A program made the position numbers and the translations under genes. Positions 1 through 7,384 of a stretch of 21,992 nucleotides of DNA are shown here, in pieces; position 1 is the stretch's first letter; every line of letters starts with the position of its first letter. The stretch comes from a virus. The stretch is from the IMG/VR virus record IMGVR_UViG_3300025000_000453, positions 1-21,992 of that record; one strand, 5' to 3'. Under the pieces are notes generated by a model. That model saw nothing but the letters and a program-made list of their open reading frames with translations, searched no databases and was not told the origin of the DNA.

Positions 1-65
1 AAATTATTTTATTTATAATATATTGTATAAAAATATCTACTGACGATTTAGAAAGGAGATAAAAA

Positions 66-212
66 ATGAAACCTATAATATATGAACACAAAGGATATAG
101 TGGAAGAACTTATAAAAATTATAACTGTGGAAAATGTAAATGTCTATTAGCTAATAATAAAGAAAGTTTACCAAATTTTTGTTCTAATTGTGGTGAAAAA
201 GTAGATAAATAA
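66..212 (+). CDS. Small zinc-ribbon protein, 48 aa
   Basis: A 48-residue ORF starts at an ATG seven bases after a strong AAAGGAG Shine-Dalgarno. It carries two CxxC knuckles, NCGKC near residues 20-23 and FCSNC near residues 39-42, about 16 residues apart. That is the usual layout of a one-zinc ribbon. There is no other domain. Such mini zinc ribbons are common in phage accessory regions and may bind nucleic acid or host proteins, but the role cannot be read from the sequence. The motif and RBS make a real gene likely; the function is unknown. An 87-bp AT-rich gap follows before the next gene. Confidence 0.7.
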   Translation: MKPIIYEHKGYSGRTYKNYNCGKCKCLLANNKESLPNFCSNCGEKVDK

Positions 213-299
213 TTAATAAAATTTAAAAAAATGAGGGAAAATAAAAAAGATAATGAAAAGACAATTTAAAAAACTAGAAAAGTAAAGGTTTGATAAATA

Positions 300-752
300 A
301 TGAAACTTTATATACTTAAAAATCCTAATAAAAGAATTATTGCTATATCAGAAGATAAGAATTTTATTATTAGATATATTCTTTTAAAGAAATATAATGA
401 ATTTAATATTGAAAAAGAATCTAATAAGAAAGAAATAATGAGACTAATTAATACATTTAGTAATTTAGTTTTAAATGAATATGAAGAATATATACTTACA
501 TCTGAAGAGTTATATGTTATTAATAATACAGTAGATGAATTTACATGTAAAATAACTGATAGTATAAATAATCTTTTATTAATAAAAGATTATTTATCAT
601 TATCTAATAAAGATAAAGATAATATTGATAAAGTACTTAAATTATTAATAAAAATAAACAAACCAAAAAGACTTAATATTCTTTTAAATATTAAAGAATT
701 CATAATGTCTATTTTTAATACTAATTTATCAGATTTATTTAAAAATTACTAA
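300..752 (+). CDS. Phage hypothetical protein, paralogue of the gene at 7385
   Basis: This 150-residue protein belongs to no family I recognise. It begins with a short hydrophobic strand (MKLYILKNPNKRIIAI), then an SEDKNFIIRYILLKK segment, a central EYEEYILTSEELYV stretch and a Lys-rich helical C-terminus. The same order occurs in the 157-residue protein at 7385-7858 (FIYFILNKKGKFLGFTTDKK, then SEYELLCYDD, then an amphipathic helix with DEEKKIK). The two therefore look like diverged paralogues. The upstream Shine-Dalgarno is weak (AAAGG at about 284-288). The stop codon lies inside the terminator hairpin at 741-765, so the unit ends here. Function unknown. Confidence 0.7.
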   Translation: MKLYILKNPNKRIIAISEDKNFIIRYILLKKYNEFNIEKESNKKEIMRLINTFSNLVLNEYEEYILTSEELYVINNTVDEFTCKITDSINNLLLIKDYLSLSNKDKDNIDKVLKLLIKINKPKRLNILLNIKEFIMSIFNTNLSDLFKNY

Positions 753-774
753 TATAGTAATTTTTAATTTTTTT
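741..774 (+). terminator. Rho-independent terminator
   Basis: A perfect 11-bp stem (AAAAATTACTA at 741-751 and TAGTAATTTTT at 755-765) with a 3-base loop is followed by AATTTTTTT. It overlaps the stop codon of the gene at 300. The stem is AU-rich, so strength is uncertain. Confidence 0.7.
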
Positions 775-780
775 GATAAC

Positions 781-790
781 TATATTATAA
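781..790 (+). promoter_or_regulatory. Candidate TATATTATAA promoter-like box
   Basis: TATATTATAA lies just after the terminator and about 39 bases before the dTMP kinase start. Near-identical TATATTATTA boxes follow the terminators before the genes at 5181 and 10415. It resembles the AT-rich early-promoter element TATATTAC reported for phiKZ-type phages. In DNA this AT-rich, chance occurrence is quite possible. Confidence 0.3.
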
Positions 791-819
791 TTATTTTTTT
801 CCAAAAAAGGAGATAAAAA

Positions 820-1575
820 ATGAAAGGTAAATTAATTGTTATTGAAGGTGTAGATGGGTCAGGAAAAGAAACCCAATCTAAATTATTAACTAATTTATTA
901 AATTCTTTATCAGTTGAAACTAAATTATTATCATTTCCAAATTATAATGATTATTCATCTTATTTAGTTAATAAATATTTATCAGGTGAATTTATAAAAA
1001 ATAATAATTTAGATGTGTTAAGTTATATAAAACAAATATCAAGTTTTTATAGTGTGGATAGAGTTTATACTTTATTTAATAAGAAAAGTGATATTAAGAG
1101 TTATTATGAAAGATTATTAGATGGTTTAAATATAATTTGTGATAGATATACAACTTCTAATATATTACATATGTCAGCTAATTTACAATTAAATGATAAT
1201 GGAAAAGATATATATTCATATGTTGACTGGATACAATTTATGGAATATAGTATGTTTAAATTACCAAAACCAGATTTAGTTATATTTTTAGATGTTAACA
1301 TTAGAAATGTTATACAAAATTTAGAAAATCGTAGTAATCAGAATATAAATGATATAAATGATATTCATGAAAAGAAAAATCATCAATACTCTGTAAATAG
1401 AATAAAATATAGTATTATTCCTTTATGTGGATGGGAGAGAATTGATTGTATGTCTGAAAATAATAGATATGAAATGTTGAGTAAAGAAGAAATAACTGAA
1501 AAAATTATTCAAGTTATTAATAAAAAATTTAATGTTAATTATACAAGTTATATCCATGATATTAAAATCACTTAA
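820..1575 (+). CDS. tmk: Thymidylate kinase (dTMP kinase)
   Basis: The enzyme phosphorylates dTMP to dTDP with ATP, in the cytoplasm, and is the step after thymidylate synthase. The Walker A loop is clear at residues 10-18 (GVDGSGKET). It is followed by SFP near 38-40, a phosphate-side segment, and the DRY motif at 108-110 (ICDRYTTSN), all in the spacing typical of dTMP kinases. A hydrophobic strand ending in D (PDLVIFLDV) follows. At 251 residues it is somewhat longer than the usual 200-215, mostly through an Asn/Asp-rich segment near the LID region. The start is fixed by AAAGGAG seven bases upstream. It opens a cluster with dCMP deaminase and ThyX, which together would raise dTTP supply. 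Confidence 0.92.
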   Translation: MKGKLIVIEGVDGSGKETQSKLLTNLLNSLSVETKLLSFPNYNDYSSYLVNKYLSGEFIKNNNLDVLSYIKQISSFYSVDRVYTLFNKKSDIKSYYERLLDGLNIICDRYTTSNILHMSANLQLNDNGKDIYSYVDWIQFMEYSMFKLPKPDLVIFLDVNIRNVIQNLENRSNQNINDINDIHEKKNHQYSVNRIKYSIIPLCGWERIDCMSENNRYEMLSKEEITEKIIQVINKKFNVNYTSYIHDIKIT

Positions 1576-1622
1576 ATAATAAAATGGGAAAAATACTAAT
1601 TGATAATGGAGGGGAATAAATA

Positions 1623-2813
1623 ATGGGACTTACTTCTACTTTTTTCCTAAAAACAAAATGTCAAAATTGTGAATTTTTTAAAACACGTCAATGTCCAGGA
1701 ATTTTTATTGGTAAAAAAGGTGAGATTTTTAATGAATCTATAGGAATAAAATGTTTATTAGAAAATACATTACATGAAGAATGTGAAAAGTGTTATCAAT
1801 TACATCAAATGGATTGTGCTGGTATTCATAAACCAAGAGAATTAGATTGTTTTTTACATCGAAAAGAAAGTAGTTTAATAGAATTAAAATATAGTAAATA
1901 TATGGAACGAACATACAAATTATCTACAAATTCCACATGTTTAAGTAGAAAAGTGGGTTGTGTTATTGTAAAAAATGATAAGATTATTGCAGAATCCTAT
2001 AATTACACTATTAATTGTAAAGATGTATGTAGAAGAAAAAAAGAAAATATACCTTCTGGTAGTAGATCAGATATTTGTAATTCAATACATGCTGAATTTC
2101 AAGCTTTAGATAAAGCTGGTGATAATGCACATGGTGCCGACCTGTTTGTTAATTGTTCACCATGTTTTTTATGTGCTAAAATAATTATTCATAAAGGTAT
2201 TAAAAGAGTGATATATGATGAACTTTATAATGATATTGAAGCTATTAATTTATTAAAAGATACAGGTATTGAATTGATTCAAATTAAAGAATTAATTAAG
2301 TTGGAACAACAAAAGATGGAAGATAAAAATAAAATGAATTTACATGAATCAGAACCTAACTGGTGTGAAAAACAACGTATTGATACATTAGAACAATTTG
2401 CTGAAATTAATAGAAAAAAGGGTATTAAAGAGGAGAAAGAAAGAATTATTCAGTTATTACAAGATAAGAAATTCTTCTGTCAAGTAAAAGATATTGACAA
2501 GTATAAAATATATAGTGATCTTATTAGATTTATAAATGGTGATATCGTAGAAAACAAAATTGGTAATACACTTATTTTAGTCGATATAAAAGAAAATTTA
2601 TCTGATTTAGCTCATCGAATGTGGTCAGGTTGGATGGAATATTTATTTAGTAAATGTATTACAAATGAAAATGGTTCACTCACTATACCTCAAGAATTTG
2701 TTGAAAGATGGTCTAGACAAATAGACACCTGTTATAAAGATTTAAGTGAAGAAGAAAAAAATAGTGATAGAATTGAAGCAGAAAGAATTATTACAATTTT
2801 AAAAGATATTTAA
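1623..2813 (+). CDS. dCMP deaminase with Cys-rich N-terminus and phage C-terminal helical domain
   Basis: The middle part (about residues 85-225) is a zinc-dependent deoxycytidylate deaminase, converting dCMP to dUMP, the substrate of thymidylate synthase. The catalytic HAE motif is at 156-158 and the zinc ligands lie in PCFLC at 180-184. An N-terminal extension of about 80 residues has paired cysteines (C13/C16, C54/C57, plus C24, C44, C65 and C76) that could hold structural zinc. The C-terminal part (about 327-392) has LAHRMWSGWMEYLFSKC, then SLTIPQEFVERW, then LSEEEKNSDRIEAERI. I recognise this helical module as recurrent in phage proteins, usually outside deaminases. At 396 residues the protein is more than twice the usual 150-180. 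The start follows GGAGGGG. It lies between dTMP kinase and ThyX genes. Confidence 0.87.
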   Translation: MGLTSTFFLKTKCQNCEFFKTRQCPGIFIGKKGEIFNESIGIKCLLENTLHEECEKCYQLHQMDCAGIHKPRELDCFLHRKESSLIELKYSKYMERTYKLSTNSTCLSRKVGCVIVKNDKIIAESYNYTINCKDVCRRKKENIPSGSRSDICNSIHAEFQALDKAGDNAHGADLFVNCSPCFLCAKIIIHKGIKRVIYDELYNDIEAINLLKDTGIELIQIKELIKLEQQKMEDKNKMNLHESEPNWCEKQRIDTLEQFAEINRKKGIKEEKERIIQLLQDKKFFCQVKDIDKYKIYSDLIRFINGDIVENKIGNTLILVDIKENLSDLAHRMWSGWMEYLFSKCITNENGSLTIPQEFVERWSRQIDTCYKDLSEEEKNSDRIEAERIITILKDI

Positions 2814-2859
2814 CTAATTAGTTAAATAAAATAAAAAAATAAAAAGGGGATATGAAAAA

Positions 2860-4188
2860 ATGGAAATTACTGTTGTAAGTACAAGTGGATTGATGGATAT
2901 TAAAAATTTGGTGGTTAAAAATAAACTTAAACTATGTATGTCTGAATTACGTGAATTATTAAAATTTACAAATATTTTTTTTATATTAGAAGGAATTAAT
3001 AGGGTACAAAGTACTCTAATATGTGAATGTAAAGATTCATATGTACAACAAAGTCAACGATATGTTCAAATGAATTCAAATGCTTATACTAAAATGGAAG
3101 GGTTGGATGAAAAAGATATTAATAAAGCCCATTCATTAATAGAAAAGTGTTTTACTTTATATTCAAAAATGAGTGAAACTAAAGAAGGTTGTAAAGGTAG
3201 ACCTAAAATAGAAGATTTTAAATATGCAATTAATTTTGAAGATGCCAGGTATATTTTACCTCTAGCAACTAAAACCAATATCAGTATTTCATTAACAGGC
3301 GATAAATTAATTGATATGTTATTTTACCTTGCTGAATACAAATATATTAATGACGAATTAATTAATCTAATAATAAATAAATTATCTTTAAATTATTTTG
3401 GTATAACAATCGATAGTTTTAAGAAAGAGCAAACATATAATTCAAAATTACTCGAATCATATAAATTTAATCTCTTTAATACTATTGAAAATACTGGTGA
3501 ATGTGTATTATTAAATTCACATATGTTTGCTAATGAAAATGTTGGTTTAGCGGCAATTACAAGTACTGAACAATCACCAACAGAATCATATATAGATAAA
3601 TATAATAATAGTCAAGATGAATTAGTTGGTGTTATAGAAAGGGTTCTTGGTTATGGTCATAAAGGAATAGCAGAACATTGTAGAAATTCTTTCTTATTGT
3701 CATGTAGTCTTTCATCATATCATCAGCAGATAAGACATAGAATTCCAACTATAATAAGAGAAGATTTATTTGATATTATTGTTTTAAATAATAGGGAAGT
3801 TTATATTCCTGAATCGATTAAAAATTCAATTTTCATCGATGAATATATTGATTTAATTTCTAGAATTAAAAAATTTAGGTTAGAATTACTTAGTAGAAAA
3901 GGTAGATATACTTTAGTATTACCTTTATTATTAAATTGTGATATGGTAAAATATTTTATTAGTAATAATGCAAGAGCTGATGTTGAAATGTTGAAAGATA
4001 GATTATGTATGACAGCTCAAACCGAAATAAGAGAAAACTCAACCAAGAAAGTTATTCAATTGAAAAAAATATCAAAAGTATTATTTGAAGAGGCCGAACC
4101 CCCTTGTGTTAAAGGTAAGTGTAAAGAGGGTGATTTAACATGTGGAAAAACTAAAGAAGTAAAAGAAAAGTTTACTAATCTTTATTAA
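2860..4188 (+). CDS. thyX: Tandem (duplicated) flavin-dependent thymidylate synthase ThyX
   Basis: ThyX makes dTMP from dUMP using methylenetetrahydrofolate, FAD and NADPH. This 442-residue protein is twice the usual length of about 220 and reads as two ThyX folds. The first half has GINR at 45-48, then CEC at 55-57 where the signature RHR should be, then SQRY at 65-68 and ARYILPLAT at 129-137. The second half has GHKGIAEH around 266-273, an intact IRHR at 291-294, but IPTIIREDL in place of the usual S-N-E-S-R-Y part, then GRYTLVLPLL and NARADVEMLKDRLCMTAQTEIRE, the usual ThyX C-terminal flavin/dUMP region. The conserved signature is thus split between halves. The tail carries four Cys (C416, C421, C428 and nearby). 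AGGGG precedes the start. Confidence 0.82.
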   Translation: MEITVVSTSGLMDIKNLVVKNKLKLCMSELRELLKFTNIFFILEGINRVQSTLICECKDSYVQQSQRYVQMNSNAYTKMEGLDEKDINKAHSLIEKCFTLYSKMSETKEGCKGRPKIEDFKYAINFEDARYILPLATKTNISISLTGDKLIDMLFYLAEYKYINDELINLIINKLSLNYFGITIDSFKKEQTYNSKLLESYKFNLFNTIENTGECVLLNSHMFANENVGLAAITSTEQSPTESYIDKYNNSQDELVGVIERVLGYGHKGIAEHCRNSFLLSCSLSSYHQQIRHRIPTIIREDLFDIIVLNNREVYIPESIKNSIFIDEYIDLISRIKKFRLELLSRKGRYTLVLPLLLNCDMVKYFISNNARADVEMLKDRLCMTAQTEIRENSTKKVIQLKKISKVLFEEAEPPCVKGKCKEGDLTCGKTKEVKEKFTNLY

Positions 4189-4216
4189 AAAATAAATTAA
4201 AAAAGGGGATAATAAA

Positions 4217-4588
4217 ATGGAAAAACTTATTTGTGGGTTAAAAATGAATAAAAATACAGAAATTTATCATGAAGATAAAAAGGATATGGTTTTTAATAAT
4301 ATTCATCATTTCCAAATTAAAGAAGCCAGTTATATTAGAGAATCAAACAATATCTTATCATCAATTACTTTTCAGCAAGGTCCAGTAAAAGAAAATGGGC
4401 TTAGTGGTATTTTTGATGAAGATTTGTTATCTATACTTATTTGTAGATTAGAACATTATCAACAAAGTGAATATAGATGTAGAGAAACTGCTGTTGCTTT
4501 AACTAAATTGGAAGAAGCTTTTTTATGGTTAAATAAACGAACTATTGAAAGAACTAATAGACAAGTTGAAGGAACAAGTGAAAAATAA
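4217..4588 (+). CDS. Acb2/Tad1-type hairpin protein, candidate cyclic-nucleotide sponge (anti-CBASS)
   Basis: The protein has 123 residues. From residue 52 it matches a phage family pattern that I recall as the Acb2/Tad1 hairpin domain: FQQGPVKENGLSG, then EDLLSILICRLEHYQ, then CRETAVALTKLEEAFLWLNKRT and RQVEGT at the end. Acb2 proteins are small oligomers that bind and sequester cyclic di- and trinucleotides, so blocking CBASS immunity; they are not enzymes. No transmembrane segment or signal peptide is seen. The first 50 residues look like a strand-rich extension. It sits directly after ThyX and before the holin, an odd position that fits a moron-type defence-evasion gene. The family call is from memory of the conserved pattern; the ligand is unknown. 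Confidence 0.68.
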   Translation: MEKLICGLKMNKNTEIYHEDKKDMVFNNIHHFQIKEASYIRESNNILSSITFQQGPVKENGLSGIFDEDLLSILICRLEHYQQSEYRCRETAVALTKLEEAFLWLNKRTIERTNRQVEGTSEK

Positions 4589-4599
4589 AAATATACATT

Positions 4600-4611
4600 A
4601 ACAATTAATTA
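4600..4611 (+). promoter_or_regulatory. AACA-N6-TA late-type promoter box
   Basis: AACA at 4600-4603 and TA at 4610-4611, 19 bases before the holin start. It matches the AACA(N6)TW consensus I recall for AR9 late promoters. One of six such boxes in this window. Confidence 0.4.
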
Positions 4612-4629
4612 AAAGGAGGGTTTTATATT

Positions 4630-5085
4630 ATGGAAAATATTCAAGTATTATTTACTAATTTAATTATATCAATTCTAACTATAATTGTTACAGCACTAAC
4701 AGCACAGTTTTCTTCATTTATAAATACAAAAATTAAAGATGTAAAAGAGAAAACTAATAGTGAAAAAGTTAATAAATATATTAACTTAGCATTAGAAACA
4801 ATTCGTAAAGTTGTAATATGTTTAAATCAAACTACTACTGAGAAATTAAAAAATATTTCTTCTGATGGGAAGATAAGAAAGTTAACAGAAGAAGAGATAA
4901 TTAATCTCAGAGAATTAGCAACTCAAAAAGTTTTAAATACATTATCAACAGAAGTTACAGAATACTTATCAACGGCATATGGTGATGTAGAAGAATGGAT
5001 ACAACTTCATATTGAAAATTATGTTGTTGAAGAAAAATTATCTAAAAATTTAAAGAAGAAAAAAGAAGTTGGTTTTATTAAATAA
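4630..5085 (+). CDS. Holin-like protein (phage LL-H holin type)
   Basis: This 151-residue protein has one N-terminal membrane segment (about residues 8-27, rich in I, L, V and T) followed by a long charged helical part. Segments such as YINLALETIRKVVICLNQTT, LRELATQKVLNTL and DVEEWIQLHIENYV resemble the LL-H-type phage holin family common in Clostridium and Lactobacillus phages. Holins of this kind permeabilise the host membrane for lysis. No endolysin gene is visible beside it, so a different membrane-anchored role is possible. AAAAGGAGGG is the RBS, and a late-type AACA-N6-TA box lies upstream, fitting late expression. Confidence 0.55.
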   Translation: MENIQVLFTNLIISILTIIVTALTAQFSSFINTKIKDVKEKTNSEKVNKYINLALETIRKVVICLNQTTTEKLKNISSDGKIRKLTEEEIINLRELATQKVLNTLSTEVTEYLSTAYGDVEEWIQLHIENYVVEEKLSKNLKKKKEVGFIK

Positions 5086-5097
5086 AAGGAGTATAAA

Positions 5098-5133
5098 AAA
5101 GAAGGTAAAGAATAAAATCTTTACCTTCTTTAT
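5098..5133 (+). terminator. Rho-independent terminator
   Basis: A perfect 13-bp stem (AAAGAAGGTAAAG at 5098-5110 and CTTTACCTTCTTT at 5119-5131) with an 8-base loop and a T-rich tail. It ends the holin unit. An AAAGGAG at 5085-5091 just before it has no start codon at a suitable distance and appears to be an orphan. Confidence 0.85.
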
Positions 5134-5136
5134 TTA

Positions 5137-5146
5137 TATATTATTA
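5137..5146 (+). promoter_or_regulatory. Candidate TATATTATTA promoter-like box
   Basis: TATATTATTA immediately follows the terminator and lies 44 bases before the next start. The same ten bases occur at 10364 in the same position relative to a terminator, and a one-base variant at 781. Confidence 0.3.
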
Positions 5147-5180
5147 AATAGAAGATAAAAAATATAAAGGAGAAATTTAT

Positions 5181-6068
5181 ATGTCAGATTGTAATTTAAA
5201 AGATTTAATTAAAAAAGCAAGTGATACACATTCAGAAATTAAAAAAATAAATATACTTGATACAAGTGAAAAAGAATTCAGTATATTAAAAAGAATAACT
5301 AAAATACAAATAGAATTATCGGAATCTTTTATTAAAAATTATATAACATCTTTAATACGAAGTGATGTAAATTATGGTTTTATACCATTATATTCGAATC
5401 ATCCCTATTTAGAAGGTAATTCTATTAAACCAGGGGCATTCTTTATAGATGTTACAAAATTGGTTAAAAAATATTTTGTAATTAAAGAATGTAATAGATT
5501 TGTTAAAGATGAACTAGGGAAGATTAATATATATGATAATAGTACTAGTTTTAAAGATTCATTTTATTATCCTATTAAATCTAATGATATACTAAATTTA
5601 ATGGATTTTTTAGAAGATGAAGGAATTTATTTATTATTATATTTAAATTATTCATATACTAGAGGATTTACTCCTAATATATCTAATATTATCGCCATAT
5701 GGTTTGATGAATTGAAAGATATAATTAATACAAATTTGAAATTTGATATTGCTCCAGTTGGATATAGAACCCCTGGTATTAAATCAGAGACATGGGATAA
5801 TATATTTAGTAGGAGGTTTCAATCTAAATGTTCAGAAAATTGTCCGACATATAATTTAGATTCATATATGAATTTAAATAATGCTAAAAAGATACTTAAA
5901 AAAGCAAAACCTGAATTAGAAGATTATGTTAATTTTATAAATGAATCAACCTTAAACCTTGAGAATATTGAAAAAGTCCCAACAAGTTCTTGGGGATATA
6001 CAAATGTTGTTTGTCGTTCAGAATTAGTTATACCAAAAGTGTTATACTCAGCAAAAATGAGATACTAA
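5181..6068 (+). CDS. Hypothetical protein, 295 aa
   Basis: I do not recognise this protein. It is soluble by appearance: no signal peptide or membrane segment, mixed helix and strand, and an aromatic-rich middle (KDSFYYPI, LLLYLNYSYTRG). Near residue 195 there is a VGYRTPGIKSETWD segment followed by CSENCPTYN, where a CxxxC pair could bind metal or be incidental. The C-terminus ends with TSSWGYTNVVCRSELVIP. The start is set by AAAGGAG nine bases upstream. A terminator lies before it and the DHH phosphoesterase gene follows after 28 bases, so the two are probably co-transcribed. Function unknown. Confidence 0.8.
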   Translation: MSDCNLKDLIKKASDTHSEIKKINILDTSEKEFSILKRITKIQIELSESFIKNYITSLIRSDVNYGFIPLYSNHPYLEGNSIKPGAFFIDVTKLVKKYFVIKECNRFVKDELGKINIYDNSTSFKDSFYYPIKSNDILNLMDFLEDEGIYLLLYLNYSYTRGFTPNISNIIAIWFDELKDIINTNLKFDIAPVGYRTPGIKSETWDNIFSRRFQSKCSENCPTYNLDSYMNLNNAKKILKKAKPELEDYVNFINESTLNLENIEKVPTSSWGYTNVVCRSELVIPKVLYSAKMRY

Positions 6069-6096
6069 ATATAATATAAAAGGAGACTAGTAAATA

Positions 6097-7065
6097 ATGA
6101 GTAATGTTCAATCATTTACTGATAAGGATTTAGATGGTGTTGGTTGTGGAGTAGTCATTGAAACATTTGAAGAAGCAATAGGTAATAAGATATATACTCG
6201 ATTTGTAGATAGAACCAAAATAGGAACAATAGTTCAGGATTTTTTAAATAATCATGCTGATAAGTTTGATAAATTAATTATTACTGATATGGGTGTTCCA
6301 CTAGAAACAGCTAAAATTATAGATTTATATATAAGTAATAGACCTGATTTTGAAGTAGTTTTAAGAGATCATCATGATACAAATATGTTTTTAAATCGAT
6401 ATTCCTGGGCTGAGGTAATAAGTGAAAGGTTTGGTAGATTAACATCAGGAACTGAATTAATAAGTGAATATTATAACAAAAGTATAGATGATAATTCATT
6501 ATTTAGTAAATTTTATTGGAAATTGTATAAATTTATAGAGCTTGTAACCGAATATGACACCTATAGGTGGTATAAGGATAAAAATTTTGAAGCATATGAT
6601 TTAAGCATAGCTTGCAGTTTATTAGGATTAGAACTCTTTAAAAATACTATGAAAACTAGTATTAAAAAAGGGGAAGATTTAATTAATCCAGAGTTACAAA
6701 TATTAGTAAATAGAATAAGACAGAAAGAGGGAACATTTATTGAAAAGAAATTGGAAAAAGTATATATAAATGAAATCAAGGGTTATAAAGCCGGTATTGT
6801 ATTTATTGATTCATTTACAGGTTTTATTAGTATTTTAGGTAACAAGATATGTGAAAATTATCCTGAAGTTGACATGGCACTAATGATTGATTTAACATCT
6901 GGTAAAGTTGATTTAAGAGGTAATAAGAATGATATTCATTTAGGTAAATGGGCTGAGAAACATTTCGGTGGTGGAGGACATGCTAAAGCTGCTGGATTTA
7001 CAATAAAAAATGATAAAGTTTTTACTAATATACTTGGTATAATACAAAAGTATCTAAATAGTTAA
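6097..7065 (+). CDS. DHH/DHHA1 family phosphoesterase (NrnA/RecJ-like)
   Basis: DHH phosphoesterases are manganese-dependent enzymes that cleave nano-RNA, single-stranded DNA, cyclic dinucleotides or related phosphoesters. The metal-binding motifs are present: KDLDGVGCG at residues 10-18 (D11, D13), IITD with D64, and RDHHDTN with D91-H92-H93. The C-terminal DHHA1 substrate-binding domain ends in GGGGHAKAAGF at 291-301. At 322 residues the length fits NrnA-type oligoribonucleases better than RecJ. In a phage it could recycle short RNA or DNA fragments, or degrade defence signalling nucleotides; the sequence does not decide. AAAAGGAG gives the start, and a strong terminator follows the stop. 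Confidence 0.88.
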   Translation: MSNVQSFTDKDLDGVGCGVVIETFEEAIGNKIYTRFVDRTKIGTIVQDFLNNHADKFDKLIITDMGVPLETAKIIDLYISNRPDFEVVLRDHHDTNMFLNRYSWAEVISERFGRLTSGTELISEYYNKSIDDNSLFSKFYWKLYKFIELVTEYDTYRWYKDKNFEAYDLSIACSLLGLELFKNTMKTSIKKGEDLINPELQILVNRIRQKEGTFIEKKLEKVYINEIKGYKAGIVFIDSFTGFISILGNKICENYPEVDMALMIDLTSGKVDLRGNKNDIHLGKWAEKHFGGGGHAKAAGFTIKNDKVFTNILGIIQKYLNS

Positions 7066-7079
7066 AAATTATATAATAT

Positions 7080-7118
7080 AAAACGATATAGTAATTAAAT
7101 TACTATATCGTTTTATTA
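7080..7118 (+). terminator. Rho-independent terminator
   Basis: A perfect 16-bp stem (AAAACGATATAGTAAT at 7080-7095, ATTACTATATCGTTTT at 7099-7114) with a 3-base loop, the right arm ending in a T tract. It also has A's on the left and could act on both strands. Confidence 0.85.
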
Positions 7119-7140
7119 TTTAGTTTTAGGGGGAATATGA

Positions 7141-7380
7141 ATGAATGATGAAAGAGATAAATTATTTATTATAGATGAATTTGTTAGTAAACTAGAAGGT
7201 ACATATAAAAATTTTAGATATTTCACTAAGTTTTTTATGACTGATATTGAAAACAAAGAACTTAATGATATAATAGATAAATATCTAAAAAAAATGAAAA
7301 AAAGTAAATCTATTAAAGAAATGGATAAATATCTAAAAGTTAAAAAAGCGATAAAACGAGAAATAAAGAGAAAGAGGTGA
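7141..7380 (+). CDS. Small Lys-rich hypothetical protein, 79 aa
   Basis: A 79-residue, predominantly helical protein with an acidic and aromatic N-terminal half (FVSKLEGTYKNFRYFTKFF) and a very basic C-terminal half rich in KK and KR. No known family is recognised. AGGGGGAA precedes the ATG by a few bases. The last codons contain the AAAGAGG Shine-Dalgarno of the next gene, which starts four bases after this stop, so the two are translationally linked. The basic tail could bind nucleic acid; this is only a composition argument. Confidence 0.65.
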   Translation: MNDERDKLFIIDEFVSKLEGTYKNFRYFTKFFMTDIENKELNDIIDKYLKKMKKSKSIKEMDKYLKVKKAIKREIKRKR

Positions 7381-7384
7381 TAAT

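Noticed and set aside
231-285. Two micro-ORFs of 10-12 codons between the first two genes
   Set aside because: They overlap each other, lack clear RBS spacing and have no recognisable sequence; AT-rich DNA yields many such frames.
773-791. TTGATA and TATAAT as a bacterial sigma-70-type promoter
   Set aside because: The spacer is only 7 bases, not about 17, so it cannot serve as a normal -35/-10 pair.
2809-2826. An 18-bp palindrome over the stop codon of the dCMP deaminase gene
   Set aside because: It is all A/T except for two pairs and has no T tract, so a terminator is not supported; the downstream ThyX gene seems to be in the same unit.
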